Shown in pieces: positions 42,200 to 53,818 of a stretch of 64,000 nt of DNA. A program made the position numbers and the translations under genes. Within the stretch, counting starts at the first letter, position 1; every line of letters begins with the position of its first letter. Below the pieces are notes generated by a model. The model was not told the DNA's origin. It saw only the letters and a program-made list of their open reading frames with translations, and ran no database searches. This DNA comes from Leadbetterella sp964423865 (GTDB lineage: Bacteria > Bacteroidota > Bacteroidia > Cytophagales > Spirosomataceae): contig CAYRGN010000007.1 of the NCBI GenBank assembly GCA_964423865.1, forward strand, positions 41,207 to 105,206. The letters run 5' to 3'.

Positions 42200-42838
42200 T
42201 CACTCCTCGTCTTCGGTAGGTTTGGGCAGATAGAAAGCCGGCAGACGAATGTTGTATTTCACCGCGAGAATCCGGATCAGCACAATAATGCCGATACAGA
42301 TAAAGGGGGTTAGCTGGGAGTGGAGGAACGACGACTTGAGGGGGAAATACACGCTGGCGCCCAGTATGCAGGAGGTAGCATACAACTCTTTCCGGAAAAT
42401 AAGCGGCACGCTGTTCAGCAGCACGTCACGAATCACGCCCCCGAAACAGGCCGTGATGGTGCCGAGAGTAATGCACAGGGGGGCGTTGAATCCTTTGAGT
42501 TCGGCGATTTCAATCCCCGCTATCGTAAACAGGCCCAGGCCCATGGCGTCAAACAGGAACAGGGTGGTAGGCAGTTTCATAATGTACTTGTGAAAGAACA
42601 TGGTGCAAGTGGCTGTAAGGAGAATCACCAGCAAAAGACGCTCGCTGGAGAGCCATCCCACCGGAAGGTTGCCGATCAGGATATCGCGCAGGGTTCCCCC
42701 GCCTATAGCCGTCACAAAAGCGATAACCAGTACGCCAAACGCATCCAGCTTTTTGTTCATGGCCATGGTAGCGCCGGAAACGGCGAAAGCAATGGTTCCC
42801 AGAATATTAATGACCTTCAGTAGCTCTACTTCAATCAT
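42200..42838 (-). CDS. Trimeric intracellular cation (TRIC) channel family protein
   Basis: A 212-residue membrane protein of the prokaryotic TRIC family (formerly UPF0126). Two internally repeated units each carry a GG-x-x-RD motif: AIGGGTLRDILIG and CFGGVIRDVLL. About seven membrane segments alternate with short loops (INILGTIAFAVSGATMAM, LLLVILLTATCTMFF, FICIGIIVLIRILAVKY). Bacterial TRIC proteins conduct K+ and other monovalent cations. It is encoded just upstream of pyrD on the same strand (52 bases), but pyrD has its own promoter. Confidence 0.88.
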   Translation of the reverse strand: MIEVELLKVINILGTIAFAVSGATMAMNKKLDAFGVLVIAFVTAIGGGTLRDILIGNLPVGWLSSERLLLVILLTATCTMFFHKYIMKLPTTLFLFDAMGLGLFTIAGIEIAELKGFNAPLCITLGTITACFGGVIRDVLLNSVPLIFRKELYATSCILGASVYFPLKSSFLHSQLTPFICIGIIVLIRILAVKYNIRLPAFYLPKPTEDEE

Positions 42839-42896
42839 GTGTTCCCTGTTTACAACACAAATAAACCGTACGCGAACCGATATTACAAGAGAAAGT

Positions 42897-43577
42897 TCAG
42901 ACCATCAGTTTAAACCCTTCTCCGTGGAGGTTCAGTATGCGCACCCGTTCGTCGGTTTTAAGGTACTTCCGGAGCTTGGTGATGTACACATCCATGCTGC
43001 GGGCGTTGAAGTAGGAGTCGTCGCCCCAGATGAGTTTCAGGGCGTAACTGCGGCTAACCGGCTGGTGAAGGTGCTGGCTGAACAGCTTCAGGAGGGCGGC
43101 CTCTTTGGTGGTGAGGGAAATCACTCCCTCTTCAGAAGACAGGGTACGCTGATCGGCGTCTAAAGTAAATTTTCCAATATTAAAAATGCTTTTTTCTGGC
43201 GAAATTTCTCCTGTAGTGGTGCGTTTGAGTATGGCCTTGATTCGGAAAAGCAGCTCTTCCATCACAAAGGGTTTGGTGAGGTAGTCGTCGGCTCCCAGCG
43301 CAAACCCCTTCAGGGTATCTTCCTTCATGGATTTGGCCGTCAGAAAAATAATGGGTACCGAAGGGTCTTTCAGGCGGATTTCCGACGCCAGCGTGAACCC
43401 GTCTTTTTTGGGCATCATCACGTCCAGGATACACAGGGAAAAGCGGCCGTGGAGGAAGAGGCGCAGGGCTTCTTCTCCGTTCACCGCCAGGTGTACCTCG
43501 TATCCTTTCGCCTCCAGGTAATCTTTCAGGAGGGCGCCCAGGTTGGGGTCGTCTTCGGCAAGTAAAAGAGGTGTCAT
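42897..43577 (-). CDS. OmpR-family response regulator
   Basis: A 226-residue two-component regulator. The receiver domain (1-120) has AEDDPNLG, the phospho-acceptor D52 (CILDVMMPKKDG), the switch Thr in FLTAKS and the Lys in LTKPF. The effector domain (about 130-226) is a winged helix: TLDADQRTLSSEEGVISLTTKEAALLKLFSQH..WGDDSYFNARSMDVYITKLRKYL..RILNLHGEGFKLMV. It lies seven bases after the histidine kinase gene and forms a pair with it. The pair resembles RprXY of Bacteroides. Targets are unknown. Confidence 0.93.
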   Translation of the reverse strand: MTPLLLAEDDPNLGALLKDYLEAKGYEVHLAVNGEEALRLFLHGRFSLCILDVMMPKKDGFTLASEIRLKDPSVPIIFLTAKSMKEDTLKGFALGADDYLTKPFVMEELLFRIKAILKRTTTGEISPEKSIFNIGKFTLDADQRTLSSEEGVISLTTKEAALLKLFSQHLHQPVSRSYALKLIWGDDSYFNARSMDVYITKLRKYLKTDERVRILNLHGEGFKLMV

Positions 43578-43584
43578 ACGTATT

Positions 43585-45249
43585 TTAGCTATCCACCGGC
43601 AGGTAAATCGTGAAAACAGAACCTTCTCCCGGAGTAGATTTCAGATGCACGGAACCCGCATGCATCTCCACCATATTTTGAACATAACTTAAGCCCAGTC
43701 CGAAACCTTTCACATCGTGTACATCCCCGGTAGATACCCGGTAGAATTTCTCAAAAACACGGGAAATCTCCGATGGCGGAATGCCGATACCGTTGTCCGT
43801 GATATCGATGCGGATACGGCGAGGGTCCGGATTGGAGGTTTCTACTTTTAAAAGTACGGTTTCTTTGGAATATTTTAGAGCATTGTCCAACAGGTTATGG
43901 AAAATATTCGTCAGGTGGAGGCGGTCTCCCTTCACCCGGTTTTGTTCCGCGCCGGGGAGCAGGGTGAAATCTACTCCCTCCTGGGTCAGCTGTATTTCCA
44001 TATTCTGGACTACATTTTCCAGCAGCCCGTGCAGGTCGATGGTTTCTTCTTGCAGGGTAATCTGCCCTTGTTCCAGCCGGGCCATCTGCAATACTTTGTC
44101 GATCTGCGAAGCCAGCCTTTGGTTCTCCTCCCCGATAATGCCCAAGTAGCGGTTGGTTTTCTCTTCGGTTTTCGGTACGTCTTTGTCGCGGATCACCTCC
44201 AACGCCAGGGAAATGCTGGAAACGGGGGTTTTGAGTTCGTGCGTCATGTTATTGATGAAGTCATTTTTGACTTTGGCCAGGCGGCGTTCCGAAATCAGGC
44301 TGTTGGCCGAGTAGTAAAAGATGCCGCCCACCAGCATGACCAGCAGGGTAGATACCCCGAAAAGCCCCACCAGGTTTTTGTAGATATAGTTGCCCCTTTC
44401 CGGGAAGCTGACGTATAAAAACTGGTTATTCCGGAAAGAATCCCCCGGAAAGAGGCGAATTTTATAGCTGTCGGAAAGCAGAGGACTGTTCACGGAGGTC
44501 AGTACCATGCGGCCTTTGTCTTCCACGGCATACTGGAAAGGTACACGTATACCCATGTTTTGCAGTTCGGCGTTCAGGAGGGTGTCCAGCATCAGGTGGC
44601 CCATGCGGTCGGGAATCCCCCTTTCGCCCAGCACCAGGTCCTGAATCAGCCCTTTAAGCAGGTCCAGATTAATGGTTCCGGCTTCAAACTCATCAGAAAA
44701 AACATCCTGCCAGCCCGAAGAATCCAGCCATCCGTTGATCTCCCTGATTTCATCGTAACGGGATTCCAGGGGGTCGGTGCGCTGAATGAAATTTTTGAGA
44801 TTTTCGTTTTCCTGCCTTAATTTTTCGTTGATATATTCTGTGGCTTTATTCCTGTTTTCAGGAATTTTTTCGCCCATATTGTCGATTTTCTTGCTGTATT
44901 CACGGAAGAAGGTTTCGTTGTAAATACGGTTCAGGAGGATGTCGTGTTCCAGTATTTTTTTCCGGAGGAGGGCGCTGTTGAGTTGCCGGGCCTCTTCGGA
45001 TAGGGTGAGCAGGCGGTTCTGTTCGTGGCGGGCCAGGCGCTGGTGGGCTACATAGAACATTTCTTCCTGTTCTATTTTTCGCACCGTCTCCATCAGCGCG
45101 GCTTTGACGTTCCGGTCAAACTGTTCCTTTTGAACCTCCACGGCATTCTTTATCCAATACCCCTGAAGGGCCACAAGCGCACTCATGGCCAAAATCATAA
45201 AAAGAATAAGTGAACTGTTCTTTTTCAAACTCCCCCAAACGTTGATCAT
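43585..45249 (-). CDS. Sensor histidine kinase (RprX-like)
   Basis: A 554-residue membrane kinase. A first membrane segment is near residues 13-33 (SLILFMILAMSALVALQGYWI), a second near 295-318 (GVSTLLVMLVGGIFYYS); the ~260 residues between them are periplasmic, helical and rich in Glu/Arg, with no known sensor fold recognised. The phospho-acceptor is H337 in FINNMTHELKTPVSS. The ATPase domain has N-box FHNLLDNALKYS, G1 DNGIGIPPSE, F-box FEKFYRV and G2 GFGLGLSYV. It is co-transcribed with the regulator behind it. Confidence 0.93.
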   Translation of the reverse strand: MINVWGSLKKNSSLILFMILAMSALVALQGYWIKNAVEVQKEQFDRNVKAALMETVRKIEQEEMFYVAHQRLARHEQNRLLTLSEEARQLNSALLRKKILEHDILLNRIYNETFFREYSKKIDNMGEKIPENRNKATEYINEKLRQENENLKNFIQRTDPLESRYDEIREINGWLDSSGWQDVFSDEFEAGTINLDLLKGLIQDLVLGERGIPDRMGHLMLDTLLNAELQNMGIRVPFQYAVEDKGRMVLTSVNSPLLSDSYKIRLFPGDSFRNNQFLYVSFPERGNYIYKNLVGLFGVSTLLVMLVGGIFYYSANSLISERRLAKVKNDFINNMTHELKTPVSSISLALEVIRDKDVPKTEEKTNRYLGIIGEENQRLASQIDKVLQMARLEQGQITLQEETIDLHGLLENVVQNMEIQLTQEGVDFTLLPGAEQNRVKGDRLHLTNIFHNLLDNALKYSKETVLLKVETSNPDPRRIRIDITDNGIGIPPSEISRVFEKFYRVSTGDVHDVKGFGLGLSYVQNMVEMHAGSVHLKSTPGEGSVFTIYLPVDS

Positions 45250-45306
45250 TCAAAATTAAGGGGTAATCGGGGGAAACCGTACGGGTTTAACTTTTTTTAA
45301 CGGCGT

Positions 45307-46086
45307 TCAGAGTCCGGTAGCCAGCAGCTCCGCCAGGTCCAAAACCCGGATTTCGTGTTCTTTTTCCTTAAATTTTACCCCGTCTGCCAGCATGGTCATG
45401 CAAAACGGACACGCCACGGCAATGGTTTCTGCGCCCGTCTCAAGGGCCTCTTCCGCGCGCTCTACGTTGATATCTTTTTTCCCTTTTTCCGGCTCTTTAA
45501 ACATTTGCGCACCGCCCGCGCCACAGCACAATCCTTTGGTCCGGCACCGCTTCATCTCTACCAACTCGGCATCGAGCGCCTGGATCACCTCCCGGGGTGC
45601 CTCGTAAATATCGTTGCCACGGCCCAGGTAGCAGGAGTCGTGGTAGGTAATCTTCTGCCCTCTAAAAGCGCCGCCCGTTATCTTCAACCGTCCCGAGTTA
45701 ATCAGTTGCTGCAGGTACTCTGAATGATGGATGACCTCGTAATTCCCGCCCAGCTCGGGATACTCGTTTTTGAGGGTGTTGAAGCAGTGCGGACAAGCCG
45801 TTACAATCTTTTGGATTTCGTAACCGTTCAACACCTGTATGTTTTGCTGGGCCAGCATCTGGAACGTAAACTCATTGCCCGCCCGCCGGGCCGGGTCGCC
45901 TGTACACGATTCCTCGGTACCCAATACCGCGAAACGGATGTCAAGATGCTGCAGGATTTTCACAAACGCCCGGGTCACCTTCTTGTAACGTTCGTCAAAT
46001 GAACCCGCACAGCCCACCCAGAAAAGAATCTCGGGTTGCTCGCCGTTCATGGCCATTTCTGCCATCGTTTTTATAGGATACTCCAT
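45307..46086 (-). CDS. CCG-domain (Fe-S)-binding protein (LutA/GlcF-like)
   Basis: A 259-residue protein with two cysteine-rich CCG domains of the heterodisulfide reductase/GlcF type: ILFWVGCAGSFDERY..TACPHCFNTLKNEYP (first) and ITYHDSCYLGRG..GLCCGAGG..VACPFCMTML (second). Such proteins bind Fe-S clusters and take part in oxidation of lactate, glycolate or other electron transfer. Here the gene stands alone, without lutB/lutC or glcD. The ATG at 46086 is used because the TTG at 46107 falls inside the -7 promoter element, so it cannot be translated from this promoter. Confidence 0.88.
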   Translation of the reverse strand: MEYPIKTMAEMAMNGEQPEILFWVGCAGSFDERYKKVTRAFVKILQHLDIRFAVLGTEESCTGDPARRAGNEFTFQMLAQQNIQVLNGYEIQKIVTACPHCFNTLKNEYPELGGNYEVIHHSEYLQQLINSGRLKITGGAFRGQKITYHDSCYLGRGNDIYEAPREVIQALDAELVEMKRCRTKGLCCGAGGAQMFKEPEKGKKDINVERAEEALETGAETIAVACPFCMTMLADGVKFKEKEHEIRVLDLAELLATGL

Positions 46087-46104
46087 GCGCTTGGCTTTGA
46101 TACT

Positions 46105-46135
46105 CAAAAATAGTATGCACGCATAATATTAGCAA
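46105..46135 (-). promoter_or_regulatory. Promoter of the CCG Fe-S protein gene
   Basis: Minus strand: TTG (complement of 46133-46135), 20 bases, then TATTTTTG (complement of 46105-46112). It places transcription start a few bases before the ATG at 46086 and decides the start codon. Confidence 0.7.
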
Positions 46136-46286
46136 GCAGAAATAGTAAAATTCAACTATCCGGTATGAATTATTCGTGATTTTTATTCTTTAAAGTATTT
46201 TTAATCAAGTGATAACGCGAAATTTTGAATTCTGTTTAGACGAGTTCTAAATTTATGATTAATGAGGGTTTCGGGGCAGGAGTGAC

Positions 46287-47222
46287 CTATTTCTCTCTAA
46301 GTTTCACCAGGATCGTCCTTTGGTGCCGGGTGTTATGGTTGTCGTCAGAAATCATATAAAGGATGCGTTTCCCATTTTCCGCTTCTCCCCAGGTTATGCC
46401 TTCCATATTATCCGGCCGGAGAGGGCGGCCATTAAACCGGGTTTCAGGATCCCAGCTGAAAAGTTCGGTTTTCCCGAATGTCCTTCCGGAAATTTGCGCT
46501 TCAAACACTTTGATATACGTGTGGCGACCGTTAAAACAACGTTCCAGCACCAGCAGCTTGTCCTGTTCTCCCGGAATAGCCAGGATTTCTGACACGCCAT
46601 TGCCCAGGGAAGAACCGGCCGGTTGGCCCGCGCTCAGGCAGCTGTTTTTATCCAGAGGATACGTATACACTTCCTCCCTTTCTTTCTTTTTGAGGGGCCA
46701 TCGCATCATCACGGTAGAATCCGGACCGGCCTCGAAGCTGTACCAAAGGTCTTCTCCCACGGCCAGGCCCTCGATGCCCCGGTTGAGGGCGACAAACGGA
46801 CTGGTGATCATGCTGTGTTCTGCCAGGGTAACCGGTGCGCCGTTTGCCTCCATATACCCGATCCCCGTGCTTTCCTCGGTTTCAAACGAATACCACGTGA
46901 CTCCGCCGTGAAGCCTCAGGGCCTCCGCGTTTTTAACTCCCCCAAAGCGTTCCGTAGAAAAAACATGGCCCAGGGTATCCAAACGGAAAAGCCAGGAATA
47001 TTGGTGCTCGTCAGCTGCGCTGGGTGCCTGGCGGTCAGAGACCAGCAGGAACTCGTTCGGTCCCGCCATTTCCAGTCCCGAGATTCCTCCGAAATGAAGA
47101 TTATCCCCAGGCCAGCGGGTGGAATCTATCACAAAAACCGAGTCGGCCCTGACGATTTCAAATCCGCTGAACAATTGCCCGTAACCCGCGAAGGGCAGGA
47201 AAAAGAGAATGAGATATTTCAT
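46287..47222 (-). CDS. Secreted phytase-like/esterase-like beta-propeller protein
   Basis: A 311-residue protein with a signal peptide (MKYLILFFLPFAGYGQ). The mature part fits the 'esterase-like activity of phytase' family (PF13449): FGGISGLEMAGPNEFLLVSDRQ at the start, RGIEGLAVGEDLWYSFEAGP in the middle, ILAIPGEQDKLLVLER and RPDNMEGITWGE..RILYMISDDNHN near the end. The family forms a beta-propeller; substrate is unknown. It is monocistronic. The 180 bases after it, toward the Fe-S gene, hold only that gene's promoter. Confidence 0.82.
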   Translation of the reverse strand: MKYLILFFLPFAGYGQLFSGFEIVRADSVFVIDSTRWPGDNLHFGGISGLEMAGPNEFLLVSDRQAPSAADEHQYSWLFRLDTLGHVFSTERFGGVKNAEALRLHGGVTWYSFETEESTGIGYMEANGAPVTLAEHSMITSPFVALNRGIEGLAVGEDLWYSFEAGPDSTVMMRWPLKKKEREEVYTYPLDKNSCLSAGQPAGSSLGNGVSEILAIPGEQDKLLVLERCFNGRHTYIKVFEAQISGRTFGKTELFSWDPETRFNGRPLRPDNMEGITWGEAENGKRILYMISDDNHNTRHQRTILVKLREK

Positions 47223-47548
47223 CTTTATAAAAATTTAGCTTTCAGCTTTCAGCCTTCAGCTATCAGCGGTCAGCTTATTCATTGGTGGGCGCCTAGCCGC
47301 TGGTTGGTGTGCCGGTTTTCTGATAGCTGAATGCTCATGACTATTTCATCTGTATAAAATTTTAGCCGGGCGGCGAACCGCTTTCAGCCTTCAGCTTTCA
47401 GCAGTCAGCTTATACATTGGTCGGTTGGTGTGCCGGTTTTCTGATAGCTGAATGCTTATGGCTATTTCATGTGTAAATTTTTAGCTGCTAGATATTAGAA
47501 GTTAGAAATTAGCTGATAGCTGATAGCTGATAGCTCACAGCTCACAGC
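47223..47548. repeat. AGCTTTCAGC-type low-complexity repeats with a two-copy internal unit
   Basis: The interval is filled by variants of CAGC(T/A)(T/A)TCAGC and GATAGCTGATAGCT. A longer unit occurs twice, at about 47270-47368 and 47406-47483, sharing GGTTGGTGTGCCGGTTTTCT and then GATAGCTGAATGCT; the second has lost about 20 bases. No gene is present. Related short stretches lie at 54545-54630 and 59590-59600. Confidence 0.8.
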
Positions 47549-50380
<2,832 letters not shown>

Positions 50381-50570
50381 TAAGATTTTGATTAATCTGC
50401 GAAGTTACGAAAAATATAAAATTTCGAGTTGTCCGGATCAAATAAATGCGGGTCAGACCCTTCGTCCACTTTATAATTATTGCTTAACTCGGGAATTGAC
50501 CCGTAGTATTCTTTCGTAAACTATTTTCATCGGCACGTCGTTATGTTTACTTAAATGCTACTTACGCTTT

Positions 50571-52922
50571 ATGCGCTATTTTCTGACGTGCTTTGCGCTT
50601 GTTATTTTGTCTGTTTCCAGCTTTGCCCAGAACACCATCAGCGGTACGGTCAAAGACGCTTCTGACGGCGAAGCACTGATTGGCGTGAATATCTATGCCC
50701 GCGAGCAGAAGGTGGGTGTGAGTACCAACGTGTACGGCTTTTATTCCATTACCCTGCCCCAGGGTACACATACCTTGGTGATCACCTACCTGGGGTACCG
50801 AAAAATTGAAAAGGAAGTAGTGCTGAACGCCAACACCTCCCTTAACCTGGAACTCCAGGCCGAAGGAAACGTGCTGCAGGAGGTGGTAGTGACCGCCGAG
50901 CCGGAAGACCGCAACGTCAAAAGTGTGGAGATGTCGGTCAACAAGGTGGAAATGCGTACCATCAGGAAAATGCCGGCCCTGCTGGGCGAGGTAGATGTGA
51001 TCCGCAGTATCCAGTTTCTGCCCGGCGTGAGTTCGGTAGGCGAGGGTTCGTCAGGCTTTAATGTGCGGGGCGGAGCCATTGACCAAAACCTGGTACTGTT
51101 AGACGAGGCCCCCGTCTATAATTCGTCTCACCTGATGGGCTTTTTCTCCATTTTTAACCCGGATGTAGTGAAAGACGTGAAGCTCATCAAAGGCGGTATA
51201 CCCTCGGTTTACGGGGGGAGGGTGTCTTCTATCCTCGATGTGCGGATGAAAGAAGGGAACAGCAAGAAAACGGAATTTTCCGGTGGAATCGGCTCCATAT
51301 TTTCCCGGTTTACCCTCGAAGGCCCTGTCCTGAAAGAGAAAGGCTCCTTCGTAGTGGCCCTGAGGCGGTCGTATATCGATATCCTGGCCAAACCTTTCCT
51401 GAAAGACGACCTGAAAGGGGTGAAATTCTATTTTTATGATTTTACGGCCAAAGGAAATTACAAGATTAACGATAAAAACACCATTTACCTCTCCGGGTAT
51501 TTCGGAAGAGACCTCTTCGGTGCCGATTTCGGTTTCGACTGGGGCAACGCCACCACCACTTTCCGGTGGAACCACGTATTCAATAATAAGCTGTTTCTGA
51601 ATACCACGCTTTTCTATTCCAATTATGACTATTCTCTGGATTCAGACCTCAAAAATGAGAATAAGGAAGACGTTTTTCGTTGGAATTCGAATATCCTGAA
51701 TTACAGTATCAAACCCGATTTTACCTGGTACCTGAATACACGAAACACCATTACATTCGGAGGGCAGAGCATTCTCTATAATTTTAACCCGGGTACGGCC
51801 CTGGTGGTGTCGGGCGGAGAATCCCAGAACATCGGCCTGCATACCAAAAAGGCTCTGGAGTCTGCGGTGTACATCGGGAACGAGCAGAAAATCAACGATC
51901 GTCTGACCCTGAATTACGGACTCCGGTATTCGTTCTATTCCTACTTCGGTACGCCCGTGGCTTATGTTTTTGATGAGTCGGCCCCGGCCGGAGAGCGCAA
52001 GCCCCTGACCGATACCCTGGCCTATTCGGGAAATGAAAGTATCAGCCGCTACGGGTATTTTGAACCCCGGTTTGCCGCAAATATCAGCCTGAACCGTACC
52101 ACCTCCCTGAAAATAGGATATAACCGACTGGCCCAGTACATCCACTTGCTATCGAATACCACGGCGTCTTCTCCCCTCGACGTGTGGACCCCCAGCACGA
52201 ACAACATCAGGCCCCAGGTTTCCAACCAGTTGGCGGTGGGCGTTTTTAAGAATTTCCGGGATAATATGTACGAGACTTCGGTAGAAGTGTATTACAAAAC
52301 CCTGGAGAACCAGATCGATTATATCCGGAACGCCGATCTTCTGCTAAACCCCTATGTGGAAGGTGATCTGATGTACGGGAAAGGCCGGGCCTACGGGGCG
52401 GAATTTTTTGTAAAGAAAAACAAAGGAAGCCTGAACGGGTGGATCAGCTATACCCTCTCCCGGACAGAGCGCAAGGTAGAGGGACTGAACAACGACGAAT
52501 GGTTCTTAAGCCGGATCGATAAGCTCCATAATCTTTCGGTGGTATCCATCTACGATATTTCCAAGCGGTGGAACATGGGCGCTACGTTTACGTTTATGAC
52601 GGGTACGCCGGCCAGTTTTCCCACCAGTAAATATGTCTGGCAGGGGGTGGCCGTGCCGCATAATTATTACGACGAACGGAATACCTACCGGATCCCGGCC
52701 AGCCACCGCCTGGATTTGTCGGCCACCCGAAAAAACAAGCACGCGCTTTTCGGGAAAGGGGAAAGCGAATGGGTATTTTCGGTGTACAATGTGTATAACC
52801 GCCGGAATCCGTTTTCGGTCTATGTAAGGCAGAATCCGGATGATCCTTCGAAGACCGAAGCGGTTCGTTACTCCGTATTCGCATCCGTTTTGCCTTCCAT
52901 TACGTACAACTTTAAATTTTAA
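50571..52922 (+). CDS. TonB-dependent outer-membrane receptor with carboxypeptidase-D-like N-domain
   Basis: A 783-residue receptor. After the signal peptide (RYFLTCFALVILSVSSFAQ) comes a CarboxypepD_reg-like domain (about 22-105: ISGTVKDASDGEALIGVNIYAREQ..VITYLGYRKIEKEV), then a plug domain (LPGVSSVGEGSSGFNVRGGAIDQNLVLLDEAPVYNSSH) and the beta-barrel, ending in ITYNFKF with an aromatic last residue. It lies three bases before a DUF4249 lipoprotein gene. Such receptor plus DUF4249 pairs are common in Cytophagales and Chitinophagales; the substrate is unknown. Confidence 0.92.
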   Translation: MRYFLTCFALVILSVSSFAQNTISGTVKDASDGEALIGVNIYAREQKVGVSTNVYGFYSITLPQGTHTLVITYLGYRKIEKEVVLNANTSLNLELQAEGNVLQEVVVTAEPEDRNVKSVEMSVNKVEMRTIRKMPALLGEVDVIRSIQFLPGVSSVGEGSSGFNVRGGAIDQNLVLLDEAPVYNSSHLMGFFSIFNPDVVKDVKLIKGGIPSVYGGRVSSILDVRMKEGNSKKTEFSGGIGSIFSRFTLEGPVLKEKGSFVVALRRSYIDILAKPFLKDDLKGVKFYFYDFTAKGNYKINDKNTIYLSGYFGRDLFGADFGFDWGNATTTFRWNHVFNNKLFLNTTLFYSNYDYSLDSDLKNENKEDVFRWNSNILNYSIKPDFTWYLNTRNTITFGGQSILYNFNPGTALVVSGGESQNIGLHTKKALESAVYIGNEQKINDRLTLNYGLRYSFYSYFGTPVAYVFDESAPAGERKPLTDTLAYSGNESISRYGYFEPRFAANISLNRTTSLKIGYNRLAQYIHLLSNTTASSPLDVWTPSTNNIRPQVSNQLAVGVFKNFRDNMYETSVEVYYKTLENQIDYIRNADLLLNPYVEGDLMYGKGRAYGAEFFVKKNKGSLNGWISYTLSRTERKVEGLNNDEWFLSRIDKLHNLSVVSIYDISKRWNMGATFTFMTGTPASFPTSKYVWQGVAVPHNYYDERNTYRIPASHRLDLSATRKNKHALFGKGESEWVFSVYNVYNRRNPFSVYVRQNPDDPSKTEAVRYSVFASVLPSITYNFKF

Positions 52923-52925
52923 AGG

Positions 52926-53816
52926 ATGAAAAATTTACTCCTGCTTCCCGTGGTCCTCCTGCTCTTCAGTTGTGAAGATGTGATCAATATTGATGTGAAA
53001 GAAGGGAAACAACAACTGGTGGTAGACGCCTGGCTCACAGACGAGATCGGGGAGCAAAAAGTGACGCTCACCTTGTCTCAGCCTTACTTTGACCAAACTG
53101 AACCCTTGCCCGCCCTGGGCGCCGAGGTGTACGTGGTGAGGGAAGACAGCACCCGCTTCCGGTTTGTAGACCATGATAATGACGGGGTCTATACTTTTTC
53201 ACCCCGCAACCGGAATTTTTTGCGGCTTAACGAGAATGTGGCTCTGTATATCCAGTATGCCGGGGAAGAGTATTATTCCATTTCCCAGTTAAAACGGGTT
53301 CCGCCCATTGATTCATTGAAATACCAACCCATTACTTTGCCCATCAAGCCCGATGATAGTCCGCAGTCGGGGTTCCTGGCCCAGTTTTTTGCCAATGATT
53401 TTGAAGGAGAAGGCGATACCTACCTGATTCGGTCGTACAAAAACGACGTACTCAGAGGCCGGTCGGGAGAGTATACGTTGTCGTACGACGGCGGACTTTC
53501 ACCGGGAAATGGTTCAGACGGTATGCTCTTCCTGCAGCCTGTGCGGATGGGCATTAATTCAGGTCTCTTTGTCGACCAGGACAAAGTAACCGTGGAGTTG
53601 TATTCCATTCCCCTCGATGCCTATTATTTCCTGTACCAGGTGCAGGCTGAAACCAATAACGGGGGCATATTCGCTACGCCTCCGGCCAATATTCCTTCCA
53701 ACGTGTTTAACCTGAATCCTGAATCCAAGGAAAAGGCAGTGGGATTGTTTTTCGTTTCCCGGATGAGCCGCTACTCGGCCGTTATTGACAAGAACAATGT
53801 GCGCCCGGCCGAATAA
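52926..53816 (+). CDS. DUF4249 surface lipoprotein
   Basis: A 296-residue lipoprotein: signal sequence with lipobox LLLFSC and the lipidated Cys near residue 16, followed by EDVINIDVKEGKQQLVVDAWLTDE, the typical start of DUF4249. Beta-rich repeats follow (TLTLSQPYFDQTEPLPALGAEVYVV). It is translationally close to the TonB receptor gene and is thought to sit on the outer leaflet as its partner. The stop is two bases from the convergent comB stop. Confidence 0.88.
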   Translation: MKNLLLLPVVLLLFSCEDVINIDVKEGKQQLVVDAWLTDEIGEQKVTLTLSQPYFDQTEPLPALGAEVYVVREDSTRFRFVDHDNDGVYTFSPRNRNFLRLNENVALYIQYAGEEYYSISQLKRVPPIDSLKYQPITLPIKPDDSPQSGFLAQFFANDFEGEGDTYLIRSYKNDVLRGRSGEYTLSYDGGLSPGNGSDGMLFLQPVRMGINSGLFVDQDKVTVELYSIPLDAYYFLYQVQAETNNGGIFATPPANIPSNVFNLNPESKEKAVGLFFVSRMSRYSAVIDKNNVRPAE

Positions 53817-53818
53817 CC

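Noticed and set aside
50395..50570. Possible tRNA or riboswitch before the TonB receptor gene
   Set aside because: GGGTCA/TGACCC words can pair, but no cloverleaf or known riboswitch core is present.
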